Of a stretch of 64,000 bases of DNA, positions 21,777-36,700 are shown one piece after another (position 1 is the first letter of the stretch; each line of letters begins with the position of its first letter). A program made the translations under genes and the position numbers. The stretch is taken from NCBI GenBank assembly GCA_009760855.2, contig WPIO01000035.1, positions 3,247,001-3,311,000 on the forward strand. The letters are read 5' to 3'. The stretch comes from Cristatella mucedo (lineage: Eukaryota; Bryozoa; Phylactolaemata; Cristatellidae). The notes below the pieces were generated by a model. It was not told where the DNA came from. It searched no databases and saw only the letters and a list, made by a program, of their open reading frames with translations.

Positions 21777-24700
21777 TGTATGTATGTATGTATGTTTGGC
21801 TGCAAGATACCGAACCAAAGTACATTACCAGGCTCAATAAGTACTTGTTTGAAAAATCCTTGTTTGGTGCGGATGAAGTGTCCTTAGTTCAACCTCGGAG
21901 AATGACTAAGGAGTGATAGCAGCAGGCGGCTGAGGTGGTTGTTCGGCCTGCATCAGTAGCCGACCTTTTCAGTAAATCTCAGGCTCTGTGAAATGTGCTA
22001 TTGCAGATGAAACCAACAGAAGATGGTGGCCTCTATTCGTGGCCCGACAAGGAAGGTCATAATGAATTGTGGTGGGATGTCGCACTAACTGCATACAAGT
22101 CAGCAATGTATGCATTTTTTGGGCAGTCAATACATATGTTCTCATGCTGTGCATAATTGTAGTGTGGCTGGCATCATGGAAATTCTTATTAACCAAAGGA
22201 ATTTAAAGCCGAAGCAGCCGCAGCCGTGTAAAGATTTTTTGCACCTGACTTGATATCCTTGACGTTTGAGCTGGTTTCGCCTACCAGGATCGCCATCTTC
22301 GAGTCTTGAAAGGAAGTCGGATCAATGAAGCCACTGTCCTCTGCACTGGTCCTTAGTAGTGGTTTATGGAGCACACTGGCTGTTGCTGGCCTGCACCATT
22401 TTTGCATTTTTACTTAGCAGCTGCTTACTGGCCTGAGCCTGCAGGTCTGAGCCCTTGCCGGCCGCCGGCTGACTGGGTGGCTAACTAACTATCGGTATCA
22501 AACCTGATACCCAATCAGAAGTTGAGAAGCACCTGTCGCTAGGTGGGCCTTTTTTAGATTTTAAGTGAAAGAGCAGCCTTCAAGCGAGATAAGCAGAGGA
22601 AAGCAGCCGGTGCTCATGTTTCCTCAGGTTGAGGTCCAGCTGCTGGGCCTCCAATAAAAGTATCCTGTGCCGGCATTTCATTCTTGTTCAAACGAGTACT
22701 TCTTGCCCGTGGAAAAACTTGATAGCTCAATTAATTAAGTTCCCAATCCGTTTTCTTAAGTCTTTTGGCTGCTTTAGTATGCCGACTGCAGTGTGTCAAC
22801 CTTATTTCTATGCTAGTTCTTGCAGATGTAAGAGTCATTAACCTGGTAGCCGTGGTATGCCAGCTGTAGGTGACCAGCCTTCTTTGCCGAGATTGCACGG
22901 CATGTGTGATGTGTTCGTGCCTATTTGGAATGTGCTACAAATGTCATCTGTGTTGACTCGGATGCCTGCTTTCGAGACAAGCAGGCAACGTTTTACTCAC
23001 TGAGCTTGGCAGCACGGAGCACAAATATTGGTGGACGAATCTGTTTCCTGCTAAGCCAATCTTGAGCTCCGATAGGCGTTTGTTTGGACCTTCTTGCGTG
23101 TAATGTTTTTCTTTTATCGTCAACTGCATAGTATGTTACTGTGTCGTGACAAACCTGGAGGTAAGGTCCTTGCTCTTCACGACCGAGGTCGCGGGTTCGA
23201 ATCCAGCACTGGCCGATCCTTTGTTGGCAACTGCAAGTGGTGGTGAAAGCCATTAAGGCTCATCTGCCACTATACAAATGAGGCTGCGAAATCAGCTAAC
23301 ATGTGAGGCTGCACAGAGGATTATGCTTCATTTTATGAGAGCTGCTTCTTTGCCAAAAAGTAGACCTGCTCAGCTGGTCGGCTGTTACCTGCACATGTTA
23401 TATTGTGGCCTTCTATCGCGAGGTATACTGCTGATTATCATTAGCCTTGCCTGGCACTTCGGCTCGCATCGAACCGAGCAAGACTCGAGCATCCGGGTGT
23501 TGGAGCCAGGATACCGAGTTTGGCAGCCCTTGCTGTCAGTCGTAGCTCATGTGTATCCCAGAGGATGTGTAGCATCACCTTGCATTCAGGCTTTGGCTCG
23601 AATCTTGTTTATGTTTATGTTTTTATGTGGCATTTATGCATGCCGCAAATGGCAAATTGGCAAATGGGATCCAACCGAATCGGTAGCAATTTGAGTCCAC
23701 ATGAGGCTAGTCTTTGTGTCCTCCCCCCTCAACCAGGCATGGTTGGATTATGGTATTGCATCTAGGGCATATAACCGGACCTCTCGGATATCGTTGGGGG
23801 ATCAGCCGAAATCTCGAAATGTGCTAGGATTCTATGCAGTGCCCCCCTTCCCCCGAGCTTCTGCGTGCAGGTGCGTCGTCTGCTTGCTGCTATCCTTCAT
23901 ATGTGCTGCAGATACGCTAATTTGCTCTGTACCCCGATTGTTCCCGAAACACTCCGTGTAAGCAGTGTCGAATGGATCGTCAGAAAGCTAGAAATCTGTA
24001 GTGTGAACGTACTACTGTACTCGGATGCCTGTCATGACAAGTCGAAGCTGATCAATCCAATTCCTGAGGAGTCTTTTTTGCATAACTGCGTTTTATTGGT
24101 GGTCCTGGCCTATTAGCCATGGACAGTTAATGTCTGAAACTGCTGAAAGATTTGCTATGAGTGGCATTGGTGTGCTGAGCCTGCTGTGTTGCATGCTGTC
24201 AGTTGACCTCAGCATCAGCAGCCTGTGCTGCCCCGTGTAATGCATTCGTTTGTCACTGCTGGCAATGTGGTTGGACTTGGCTTGCCCGGCGGGTCATTTG
24301 GTGAACCAGCTTGACATTCTTGGCCTCTTGTTGCAGGGTGATTGAGACGGCTTTCTCACTCAAGGTCAGAGCTGATCTAACGAAAGATCTTTATTTAGCA
24401 GCTAATCCTGCACGTGCTGTGAAGGCTGCCGCTAGCGGAAGTGTGCTCACTAAGGAGGCCGAGGTATGCACCTTGTAGCTCTAGAATGATTTCCGCACCT
24501 ATCTGATGTCACCATAGTTCAGAGCCTGGTTGCTAATAGATTTCTGCTTACGTTGGTGATTTTATGTGGAGGGCAGTACGGTGGGAGCTTGAAATATGGA
24601 TCGTATAATTACTTAGTGAGGTTGGTCGCCTATGTTGTTGTTCAGGTTTGTTTTAGTCGCCAGGCAGTAGTAGGTGCAGGACTGCAGCATTGCGTAAGTC

Positions 24701-27700
24701 ACTTATGAGTTGGCTGTCTTTTTGAGCCGTTCAATTGATTCAATAATGAATGAGGTTGTTCCGGGGTAGGCATAGGATTTTATAGTCTTGTAGGGCGGAC
24801 GCTCTTGCTTCAGTGCTGAACCTGTTGCATGGCAATCTACTGGTTAGCTGATTTACTGGGTATTGATCAGCTTATTGCATTTTCAGATTGCCACTCTCTG
24901 GGTAGAATTGCAGCATCTTGTATTAACAATTGCTTGCACTTGGCTACCTGTGCCATCAATCCTTGTTCATTAAGCATTCTGTTCACTGTATTTTGGCTCA
25001 TGACCGTTCGGGTTGCTTAGCAGAGGCTGTGGCAGTGCATTTTAGCAGTTGCAAATGAGTCCTTCAGAACCATGCTTATCAGAAGCCGGTCCGCCCTAGC
25101 AGAAGTAAGTCGAAGCACGTTCGTGCATCTGTGCTACCCTAATCCAGGTGTTTCTTAATATTGTTTCTAACTGGCCTCTGGGATCTAAAGCCGCCTGTGA
25201 TTTCTCGATTTAAATTGCCATCTTGCCTTGAAATTGTCTTCTGTTTGGAGCGAAATCAAAACCGCTCTTGTACCTTCGGAAAGCTGTGCAACTGGTCTTG
25301 TGCCAAGCTTTAACATGGCGTGGCATATGCCTCTACAGGTCAAGGAGACAATCGGGTACCTTAGCTCCTCATTTGCCGAGGCATCGTCAGCGACGAAACG
25401 GCAAATAATATGTTCTGCTTAATGGCCTTCAAGAGGGATTGAGTAGCCATGTGACAGCGCCTTCTTAGCTGTTTATATGGGTACTGTTGACTTGGTTGAG
25501 CCGAATGCAGCTACTCACTAAGCTAAGCGTAGCAAACTGACTTTGGTAAAACAAAAAAGGTATCGACAAATTGTTGCAATTTAATAATTTGTTTAGTGTA
25601 ATAACTTACTCGAATGTTTGCATTTGCAGCAACCGAACTCCTGTAGATGCAGTGGGTACAAATAATCTTTAGGACAACAATGTATGCCGTGTTGTTAGGT
25701 ACTCACTGTATGTACAGTTAACAGACTGCAACCGTTATGCTGTTGCTAGAAAGCAGAGATTCCAATGGGACTCGCATGGTTGCATGCTTAGGGTATCAGG
25801 TGCTAAGTTGACCGGGTACTGGCCTGGTACTGGTTCTACTTGGTGATCAGGTACTGAACCTAGCTTTTGTTCCGCCAGCCAGCAGTCGCCTACTGGCTGC
25901 AGTGCACTCTTTTTGGGCTGGCATGTCGGTCTTGGATGCTTCGCCTGCATATTTTCTGAGAATTGCTTGTCTGCCCTTCTTGGGCTGTTGCAAGGTTATT
26001 GTGGTAGCCCTTAACAACTCACTGGGGGGTTACCAAATGTGATCAAGCTCCCATTGGCTTATTGGCATGTTCTATGGAGCGTGTGCTTGTTCCCATGTTC
26101 TAGTAATAGTGTGGTCATACTTATAGCATCTGTCACATTGCCAACCTGGTCAGTCTGGGTTGGGAGTTACCAAGACGTCGGCTTGGAGCTTTGCAAGAGC
26201 GTGGCATGCATGCAATGCAAACCGATTTAAGTAGATATGCTGCTCGCTCTATTGGCTACACTCGCAGTAATCTTGCTTGGGCACTTTGTCTGCTTCAATA
26301 GACTGGCTGCGAATGTCTGGCTGCACTCACTCAGGCCAGCTATGGGGCTGGTGCTTTGAAGGTCACTATCACTATTTCAATATGACCAAGCCATGGATGG
26401 CTGGCGAACACTCGGCCGCTTATTTGTTACTTAATGTCTAGTGGGGCCACATGAAGGGTACTTGTGAGACAGTCATACATTGTCAGCATGTTATGTCGGA
26501 CGTGGAGGCTTATATGGATTGCATGTTCGCCTGCTAGCATGCCATTTGTATCGTCAGTCAAGGAAGTTCCAGCTAAAAGGATGTTGGGCAGGTGTTATGT
26601 TGTTGCATGAATGGTTGGTATACAATCAGATATTTTGCTTTACTCTTGCTCGTGTCTTACCCAGCCAAGCTATGTAGATATGACAAAGACACGGCCATTT
26701 TTCGGGCCAAGGGCAAATGGAACATATAGTAATGTAATGTGTCTGCGTCTGTAACTATACCAAGCCACAAATACTAAGTCGATGTTAGGCAGAAGAGTTG
26801 ACTATAGTGCACTCAAAGCCTAGGAGGTTTTCGGTGCGCATACGGTACCCAACAGACTTCATCTCTTGCAACAAAAAGAAAGTGAGAAGCGTAGTCGAGT
26901 CACGAGGGCAGTCGAGGAATTAAGTAGCATTGAAGTAGCACCTCAGAACGACTGGAAAGGAAGTGCCACAGTTTGGCAGGCAGAGAGATGTGCAGCATGA
27001 GAACTGCGGTAGTGAGTTCCAAAAGTCTAGAACCTGCAGAGCAAAAGTTTTTTCCCAGCAGTTTTTAAGCAAATGAATTGAGCACCTACTCTATTGTCCA
27101 TTGAAGACCTGGGGGCACGTAGAGGCTGAGCCATTGTGGGTCAGACTTAAAATATTTTGCTCTGTATCTGTTAATCAATTGGGACCTTTCGAATCTCCTT
27201 CAGCAAAGCAAAGGCATGGCTGAACCTCTTGGATATGTTGGCTAACCATGCGGCCATATTCATCACCAGTTTCGGGGTCCTGATGGCTATTTTCTTTAGC
27301 CCAACCAAAACGAAATGGCTGTAGTCCACCCTAGACAGAACCAGGGAGCTATTTAAATTTTATGAGCAATCCCCCATGGTAGATGGGATCCTAATCTTAG
27401 ATTGGTATTAGAAATGATGACTAGCTGTGGAGGTAATCTTAATATAACTTTCGAAATTAAGGCAGTTGTCGAAGAGGTTACCCTAATTCCGATCAAGTGG
27501 TGAAGTTAACTCTCCTGCGTAACACCCACATAGCATTTGTGGCTTTGTGGAGTTACAGACAGAGATACATTACATTACCACAGCATCACTTATTAGAATA
27601 GCATTCCCCTAGTCTTGATGCATACTTTGGATGTCCTTGAGTAAGAGTTTGGTTTTATCGTCATTTAGTTAAGGAAACAGGCCGACATAAAGGAGGATCG

Positions 27701-30700
27701 AATGTCTAAAAGGCAAGCATTAAAGTTATCCGCCGCTGCTGCAGATTACAATGGTTTAAATGGTAAACATGGCAGGGCATTGCAGCATAGACCTGATAGC
27801 AGATCCCATGGACCAGAATACCCTTTCCCATGATTTTACCTTGACTCCCCATGGTTTTCTATTTTTATAGGGAGGTTATGCTTACAGGGGGGGTAGTCAT
27901 GTGACCTGTTGCCTTTGGATAGTCATGTGACCGATACAGAAAGCTCAGTTTCATGCTTTCATTATTGCTGCCGTCGGAAGAAGCATATTCACCAATAACC
28001 AGGGGAAGAAGATATGAAGTAGATCCGAGAAAATTTCAGATATAGTTTTGCCACTCAGCATTCTTCAGTTTTAGTAAGTCGGCAGGGGGCACTGCAGCCG
28101 CATGCCATGTGGCTGACCTGGCCGGACTCGAATTGAAAGTGCATATGCATAATTAAATATATATGTATGTAATATAATTCATTTTATAGCGCCCCAAGAG
28201 AACTAAATCTCTATTCAGGCGCTTCACATATGCCTCAGGGCTCGAGCCCCGCCCCACCTCAGCCAGACCTTAGTCGGGGCGAGCACCTTAACCGCTGGAT
28301 CCATTAAACTAGGTTTTTCCTGTATTTATTTAAACATACGAGTTTGTAGGGTATAGACATCTGTCAATGTACTGAGAAAACCGTTTGGACCGTGGAAGAG
28401 GTTACCGCTATATCCATACCTAGCTTTGCTCTGTCCCAGAAGACACAGAAGCAAGCAAAAGAACTACAGATTCCTTGAAGAAATTGTTTAATAGCCTGCA
28501 CACCATTTAAGACTCGGGATGGAAAATATTCGGTGAATAGCCAGTGGCAGACGTGGAAAGCCGTGAGTTCGGGCAGGCGCTAGCTGGCGACCCAGGAGAC
28601 TAGCTTGCTGGTGTGGTCACGTGCCACTAATACCCGGCCGGCACCCGTGCACGCTGTTCTTATCAACTATCAAATAATGAAGGAAAAACTTGTCCAGCTC
28701 AGAATTCATTTGATAAGACATGCGACTTACAAAAGCCAAGTACTTTTGCGCATGTATGAGTCTGTTATACTTTGTCGCTTATGAAAAAGAAAAACCTCTA
28801 TGTTAGCCTAAATTTAAAAAGGTTATGCTTGCATGTATCAGGCGAGGTTTTGCAAAACTAAGCCTAGATTGATGTTATGTATGCAATTAGGATGCATATA
28901 GAGAGGTTCAACACTATTTGCGTAGCACCTTCAGAGAACTAAGCCTTTTACTAAGGACTTTACGTAGACGATGCCAAGAGAAATTGGAAGTCGCACAGCA
29001 ATTGCTCTATTTTCCTGCTCGTTTTAATGCACACTAAAGTGAAGTATGAGTGCAAGCATGCCCTGTCCACCTGTTGCTCTATCAAGCTGGTGCTTGGAGC
29101 TGGCTGTTGCCGTGGTCCCTACTCCCTCGAATTGCAATTTTGTGCTTTTAAACCGATCATCACATACTTTTCTGGATGAAATGTCCGAATAGAATGAGAG
29201 CATTGAGTAATCAAGCACCCGGGTCATGCTTCGGGACTGTATGTGAGGGAAATAATTCGACCAACTGTGCAGGTGGAATTGTGCATGTTGAAGCCAATTG
29301 ACACACTGCACTTTCTTTTCCCACACACACCCGAAGTGCTTTGAAAGAAATTTTCTTCTCTTAAGACGTTATTTATGTTTTTCTTATATCAATTATCAAC
29401 TGCCAGCAGTTTTTTGCGATAACTTTTTTCGCTTGGGATGCTCTGATAAAGCTCGGTTAAGTTCCATTTCTTGTCGAAATCGGCTGCCATTTTATTTCCC
29501 ACACTGCAGCTGAAGTTTTGTTGTGCAGCTGAAGTGAGAACTTGGAAAATGGTATGCTTTTGTTGCTGCTGCAACACATATTTGGACTACAGCAACTGGC
29601 TTCACCAAAACATGTGCCGGCTCCTCAAGCTGGCATGCACATTCGACCACTTCCCTTTCCAGCAGACTAGGCTAATTATTGCCGAGGTTGATGATCCCAG
29701 GATATGCAGAGCTTGAACGTTTGCATGCTTGCTTTCTACCTGTTCTGTTTAAAATTCTCACACACAATCAATCGCACGAAGACGCAACACTTACCGTAGG
29801 AGCCGGTATTATAGAAGTCGTCGAGATACCGTGCTATCCCGGTCTTTGGGTGAGGATCATAGCTTCCAGTAGTTCGAATTGCAGCAATGCTCACAGACAA
29901 TGATGATGCTCTGTCTCACCTCTTCCTTCTCTCCTTGCAGGGAGCAGCAGATGTCGCAGGTAGCCAATCGAAAGTAATAAATCAGCAGAGTTGGTCCTCT
30001 CAACTAAGTCATGGATTAGGCATAACTAGACAGCAATTGCGGATCTCTCCTGCCCCGGGCATCTGTCCCAGTTCTGTTTGCCAAGGTGATTAAAGCAGGG
30101 AGCATTACCTTCTGTCGGGTTCCTTTCGGGAAATACATCTCGATTGTTGTGACGTAGGGTGGGAAACTGCACAAGATGCTGCCTTGGTTTGGCCCATGGG
30201 TAAGGTGCTCACCTTTAATGACCAAACTCGTGGGCTCCAACCCTGTTGCACATGTAAAGTACTTGGGCAGGGTTCTCTTAGGTGCTGTACAAACGAATTA
30301 GGTTCATTTATGTAGGTGACTTGCTAGCTTTGAAATTAATTGGGGTTCTGACGTAAGAACATTTTTTCCGGTAAAGACCGTTTAGAAGCAGATTAAGCAC
30401 ATCTCTAGGGACTTACGTTTCAATAAAGTGTCTGAATAACAACTTGCTTCCGGAAAATGACAATTCCTAGTGCGACCAAGCATCGAGGTCACTGCATTAC
30501 ATCTCAGCGATCTGCAATTCAACAGCAAAAACTGCCGATAGTTTCATGGCATGTGTAGTGGACAGCCGACTCAACCTTTCTGAGTCAATTGAAACGTGGT
30601 TCGAAGCACTGTAAAATGTTCCAATTGAAACGTGGTTCGAAGCGCTGTGAAATGTTCCACCTGCGGCCGTGGACTGCCTATCTTAACAAGCGATGTCAGT

Positions 30701-33700
30701 CTGCGACTTCAATCGTGCTCGACTTCATCAGGGGGTTGTGTTAGTTTATGGAAACTTGGATATACCTCGTCACTTACGGCTGCTTTGCCATGCTTGTCAA
30801 ATCGTTAGTACAGATATCTGAGCTCTTTGTGCAGTGTTTTCTCTCTGGTGATAAGTTTGTGACATGCTCGAGATCGCTATCTGGGCCGATTAAAGCCTAA
30901 CGCTGTGATTAGGCTCGCTGATGTCGTCTTCTTTTTGCTGAGTGTATCCAAAGCACTATGAGGTTGCTGTGCCCAATATGATGAATAAATGATTTCACTT
31001 GACATGTGAGCTATGCCAGTGAAGTGCTATGATTGGCTGCAGCTCCATTTATTGCCGGTAAAGTCACGTTGTTAAGTCTCAACCGATTGCTTTTGTTCTC
31101 TGCCTTTGGTAACTGCAGCAGTCCTCGAGCGTGATGCCCGGCAGTCGCCCACACCGGTGGACACCAGGGCAGCTCGTGCAGGAAAGCACCCTGGATGTGT
31201 TCGTAGGATGTATGCTGCTGCTGACTAGGGGGTGTGGCCTTTCCATTGCCCACCTGATAGGTAGCTGGCCGGTAGGCCCGGCAGCCGGTCAAGCCGGGTA
31301 TAGCTGTAGCTCTCAATGACTCATTGTGCTCCGGTTTGTCCTGCAATGTGAATTCTCGAGCCGCGATTCGAGAGTGAATTGGGCATGGGTTGTCAAAAGC
31401 CGAGTTGGTTCAGGCATGCTTGCTTTACTCGGGAACTGGGGGAGCAAAACTGTTTTTGTTGGCATTAATGATTGTCGTAAAATACCATCCAATAGCTCTG
31501 GGTACACCTTGCTAGGACTGAGGAATAGCTATATAAATTTATATTATAATAATGGGCTTTTGACATAGTTGCTTCATTGATGAGAGACTTCGAGGCAGAC
31601 TGCTGTAGCTGCACAGGACCCGCGACAGGCCGATTATGTACTAGAATCGCCGATAGGGTATCAGTCCGGCTAGCCGTTTTATTTTAAACTTATTTTGCAC
31701 ATTATTACCTGCACCATGTTAGTAGTGGCTGGGCAGGTATTTGAAGATCGACAGAGAGACTGTTGCTACCGTGGTGTGAAAAAAGCACAATTCCTGTGTG
31801 GCTGCTCGTCGATGGAGTGTCGTGCTCGGTCCCATTCTCTAATGATTACTTCATAAGCGTTTGCTGTATATCTTGACACTCCTTAGCACGTGACCGGCTT
31901 TTTTCTCGCCGGCTTTAGATCATGAAGCAGTCCGTTGTAACTAAAGATTTTGAAAAGCAGCATTGCGTGCCTGCTGCGGAAGAGAGCAAGCGAAGGCTGC
32001 TCAAGCAGCGACAGGTAAGTCCTTTGCTCGCTGTACCTGGTTGAATAGCACCTGGTATAGGCCAGCTGTAAGCTGGGCCTCATAAGTTTGAGCACGTACT
32101 TCTGGCTCAGCCGAGGGCCTCTATGTTTTGTTTTTGTGCATGCGCCAGCTGGTCGCCAACAGCGTAGTAGTATGCTGACTGAATTGCCTCTGCATGTGGC
32201 TGTACAATTCCGTGCTTCCTTTATATCACGAAGCAGTTCGTAAAATCGGTATTCGCTCATTTTGGCTTGTATTTAAAAAAACAGCTGATTTAATAGCCTC
32301 TTTTGTATAGTGACAGAAGAGCCTTTACGGCTATCACCACCGCTGCCGCTTGCAGCGGCAATAAAGGTTCGCCCACCGAAGGCTCCGAACCCGAGACCTC
32401 GGGACCGAGGTCGTGAAAAGCATCTGCCTTACCTAGTGTGCCATGACGGCTCACACAATGTAGTAGTAGTAGTATCTCTTAACTTCTGTCTGACAGATTG
32501 AATGAATGTTACATCGGAACGCTTTCTGGAGCCATCTGTAGAAAGGCTTTTCAAGTGCACTGCACGACCAATGGCATATGCCTAACCCAACAGATGCAAA
32601 TTGAAAGCTTAGTAGCAGTAGAAGCTTGTTTTCTGAAGTAAATGGCAGCTATATAGCTGCAAAGAGCAGGACAGTGCATATCAGGATCAGTCAGTGACAA
32701 AATCCAAGTAAACATAGTTTTGTGACTGTCGCGATTGTGTTCTACACCATGTAGGACCTGCAGAGCATGTCGTCTTTCATCTTTGCACTAGGAAAAGCGT
32801 ACACAACGTCTGTCGCTGGCAGTTTCGCAGCAAAGGGAATGTAGGAGAGTGCCAATGTACATTTTTCTGTGTTGACCTTCGGATGCTTATAGACCGATGG
32901 TGTTTGGGTATTATTTGTGGCATTGAGCTTATTGCAGTGAGTCAAGTCGTATTGTGAGATTACCGTGAAAGGATTGCTTTAGAACTGCTTTCAACCTGGC
33001 TTCTTTATTATTATATTTGGATAGGTTTTAAGACCAATTTGATTACCGCCGTAGTCTGTACATGGTTGTTTGCGCTCTGCTACTGCTTCATCACATTAGT
33101 CTACTATGGCGACACCAAGGAGCTGATAAGAGCCCCCAGTCAGCCATTCGGTATGCAGCTTGTGGTTGTAGATAAATAGCGACAACGCAATGAAGGTGGT
33201 AGTGCAGCCTTTTTTCTATCGGAGAGGTAGGTTTATCGCACGACTGGAGGCAGGACTAGTCGAGAAGATGCCGCTCGAGTCCTGGTCTGGCAAATATCTT
33301 ACCAAGCTCCCCCCTCCCAGTGGTTCCATGTTTAGTTGCTTCCTTCCCAGCATTTTTAAAGTGCCTAGAACGAGATTTCCACTCTGGGGTGACAATTACG
33401 TACCCTGGCTAACTATTTGGTCGTCGAACAATTTGCTCATTATCCTGCCTGATAAATAAAGCTGCCGTCTAACAACCCTCGAGCGCACGGAATGTCAGTG
33501 TTGTGCAGCGAGTTGATGTAAGCGGTCTGTTTCCCAATGCCATGAATGCTATGCAGTAAATGCGTCGGAAAAAAGAGATTTCCAAACCATGGTTACTATG
33601 ATGCTGCCGTCGCCAAACTGCGCACTGTTCTACAGGCTGTCATCTCTATAGCCATCGCCTTTTCTTTGTCTTATTCGAAATCAACGTTTGTTGTTCACGT

Positions 33701-36700
33701 ATATTTGAAATTTGCTTTCTGTCCGATAAACCGAGTTCCGCTCCTCATGCACCCAATGGCCGAGGCGTTTGGTCCTTAGCAGTCCTTCAGTTTTATGCTA
33801 CTTACTCAGCCAGGGTGCTTTGTTGGCCACACATTGGAGAATATTTGTAATAATAATAATGAATTTGTATAGTGCCCTCATAACTCACAGTCTTTCTAAA
33901 CACGTCTTTCTAAACACATGCTGCAAGGAAGCATAATCGAATGGTTAGTGGTAGCATGCTCAATGACAACAAGCATAACATGGTTAGAGGTGACTTACAC
34001 AGGGCCAGTATGCCAATGTGGTTGGAGGCAGCATGCACAGTGTCAGCCGCATTTATCTTCCGAAAGTCGACACCGAGCCTTTGGCATGCCAATTTTGGTT
34101 TCTGTTTTGGCGTCTGGTGACTGTTCAAGCTTGTTTAAGGTGGTCTTCCTATCGCGTAGTGAAGCTATCCATCTTCAGTTGACGGTGCTCCCGGCTCAAT
34201 GTCTTGTTTTGGCAGCCTAGGCAGTGGCTGCTGGCGATGGAGTCCTTCCTAGTATACTTAGCCAGATAATGCCTGTTATAGGCTTCCCTCATGCCAAGTA
34301 CATGAGCGACCTTCCTATTGCTCCAGGGCCGTTTGTGAAGGACCAGCAGCAGGGTACCTTTACTAGTAAAGTCGTTGTGCTCCTTCGCCTGTGGCATGCT
34401 GACCCATACCGGCTCCCACCTGATTTACTAGAAAGGGGTGACACAAAAGGCAGGAAAGTCATGAGCATCTGTCTTGAAAACTCGGATGTTAAATATTTTT
34501 TCAAGCCTTGATTCTGAAAAGGCACCGACCGAGATTATAAGAAATTGGTTAATTGTTTACCATTTCCGTAAGCATAATTTATTGTAATCATACCTAAATG
34601 TCTCTGCATGGTGGAATAAATCATTTGCGTGACCAAGGACATCACTCCTGAACCGTTGTGCTGCTTTTGGCCCCAATAGCGTCAAAATACAGCCTCTCCT
34701 GGTGTGCAAACATACTTATGGCTCTCTAGTTCTTTTAAGGCATTCTAAGAATGCCCTGCCATTACTATTATCTTAAAAATTGTCTCCAAATATGGCTGTG
34801 ATGACCGGCAGTGCAGAAGGACTCTCTGGGCAAATTTGCATACAACCGAGATTAGATGCTTGCAAGCTTGCCGCGATTTCTCTAATGGTTGTTTTTGGGC
34901 AAAGTAACTCGATTATCTTTGATAATTCAATACCCTGTCCTATGGCATGTGATGATAGTGATCCACTTCTTACTAGTCCACACAGTGTGACTGACAACGC
35001 CTACGTTGGCATGTTATATGCATACCCTATCTAAGGCAGAGTGAAATATTAGTTTTTGCTTATTCAATACGAAATCAAGAATGACTTTTGTTTGGAGCTG
35101 CTTTACAACTGGGAAATTAGGTACGAGTTAAATTTAACTAGTCTCTTTTCAGACCAAAAAGGTTTCACGATTAGATATGCTAAATCAATTGTTTGTCAGT
35201 GGTTTTCATGGGTTTATTACTCGTGTTGTGATCCGGCCAGCAGTCCCATGAAACTTTCATGATTCTCAAAGTTGCTGAATGTGCAAGCCATTTTTTATCG
35301 TGTTCCACTCTAGTGTAATCGATGCTTACCAACCTTTTGCCTTCTCCTGTTCACATCTTGTCATGAAGAATGCAAGGAGCTGAAATTGTGTGCTGATCCT
35401 TAATGTCCTAAACTTGAACACAGTGGTAAGGTGCTAGCACTTCACTACTAAGCTCGTGGGTTAGTCCTTCAGCAGCAAATTCTTTATTGCCAAATTCAAT
35501 CTCTGCAAGTCAAAGAGGTTCTTCTGATGCTGCATAAAAATGAGGCTGTTGAGTTAGCCGATCTTTACTTCAAGGATTCCACGACTTCCCTTGAGGATCT
35601 GATTCGCAAAGCCTGTTAAATGTTGGCATTGACTGTTAAAGTGGAGCCTAAAGAGAAAAAGATGCTTAATCAGTGAATCCAGGTGTCAATCTGTCATGGA
35701 GAACATGCCTACGAAATGTATGTGACAGTAATGTGCTCAGCAGGTTGGTCGAGTCGGAGTGACTGGTCTCTCTAAATCTAATGACGCAGTCACTAACCAC
35801 TAGAAAAATCATGTAGTGCAATAGCTGGACGATTGTCGTTTTGGAGTAGTTAAAAAAATGCATATCGCCATGTCTCTAGCCACAAGTATTGCTCCCTTGG
35901 GATGGATGTTTGATCCCTTTTGATGACATAAGTTTCGTATGAGATCCCTTTTGATTACTTGAGTTTCCTAAGTTTCTTACTTGAACATGCCTACCGTTAT
36001 GTAGAACGCTCAATGTGCATGTCGTCTTCGAACTGTAGGTGTGTGAGTGAATAGACTACCTTATAAGCAATCCTCGTATTTTTCCCAGTGTAATCACCCT
36101 GTACTTGATCTCGGCTGCCCTGGATAAGGGGCTTGGGGGGTGAGCACTCTTAGCAATGTGCTAAGAATGTCATCAACTGACTGTGAGGGTACACCAGGAA
36201 TTTGCCACTGCTTAAAATGCATGCCGTCGCTTCTTTGCCTGCCATTCTCTGAATACTTGGCTATTCTTGTCAGACTACCGTCTGTGTACTTAACGTTGTT
36301 GCCCATTTACCAGATCGAAAGAAGCAAGACGAAGGGGGCAGGTTGGTTTGATATGCCGGCAACTGAGCTCTCCGAAGAGAAAAAGAACGACCTGCTAGTA
36401 CTGCAGATGAGGCGTGTCCTGGATCCGAAGCGATTCTACAAAAATAACGACATGAAAGCACTGCCTAAATATTTCCAGGTCAGCAATGCCGCGTGTATTG
36501 GTAAAACAAACGCCGGTTGCCTGAGTGCATGATTACTCCGACTGCTCTGACAACAGGTTAGCACCTTGTTCAAATGTGTGTCGTTGCAGATGGCTAAAGT
36601 TGTAGAGGGTCCTGCAGATTTCTACAATGCCCGCATCCCAAAGAAGCAGCGTAAGGCAACAATTGTTGATGAATTGCTTGCTGATGCCGACTTCCGAAGG

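Larger units (their letters stand above)
18456..24336 (+). other. DNTTIP2 intron 1
   Basis: A 5.9 kb GT-AG intron. It contains a LINE 3' tail (18855-18925), a TA/TATG microsatellite (21681-21795) and a family 2 SINE (23141-23299). Open frames inside it, up to 138 codons, show no recognisable domain. Confidence 0.8.
24464..31918 (+). other. DNTTIP2 intron 2
   Basis: A 7.5 kb intron holding a minus-strand LINE (26830-27700), two SINE1 copies (28170-28313 and a diverged one at 30184-30302) and a 36-bp tandem duplication (30586-30657). No other exon is recognised. Confidence 0.75.
32015..36313 (+). other. DNTTIP2 intron 3
   Basis: A 4.3 kb intron containing SINE2 copies at 32281-32454 (minus) and 35422-35562 (plus, diverged) and a LINE tail at 33850-34045. 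A second short tail-like piece lies near 33355-33395. No additional exon is recognised. Confidence 0.75.

Noticed and set aside
21460-21887. Open frames with Tyr-Ile and Tyr-Val-Cys-Met repeats
   Set aside because: They are translations of the TA/TATG microsatellite.
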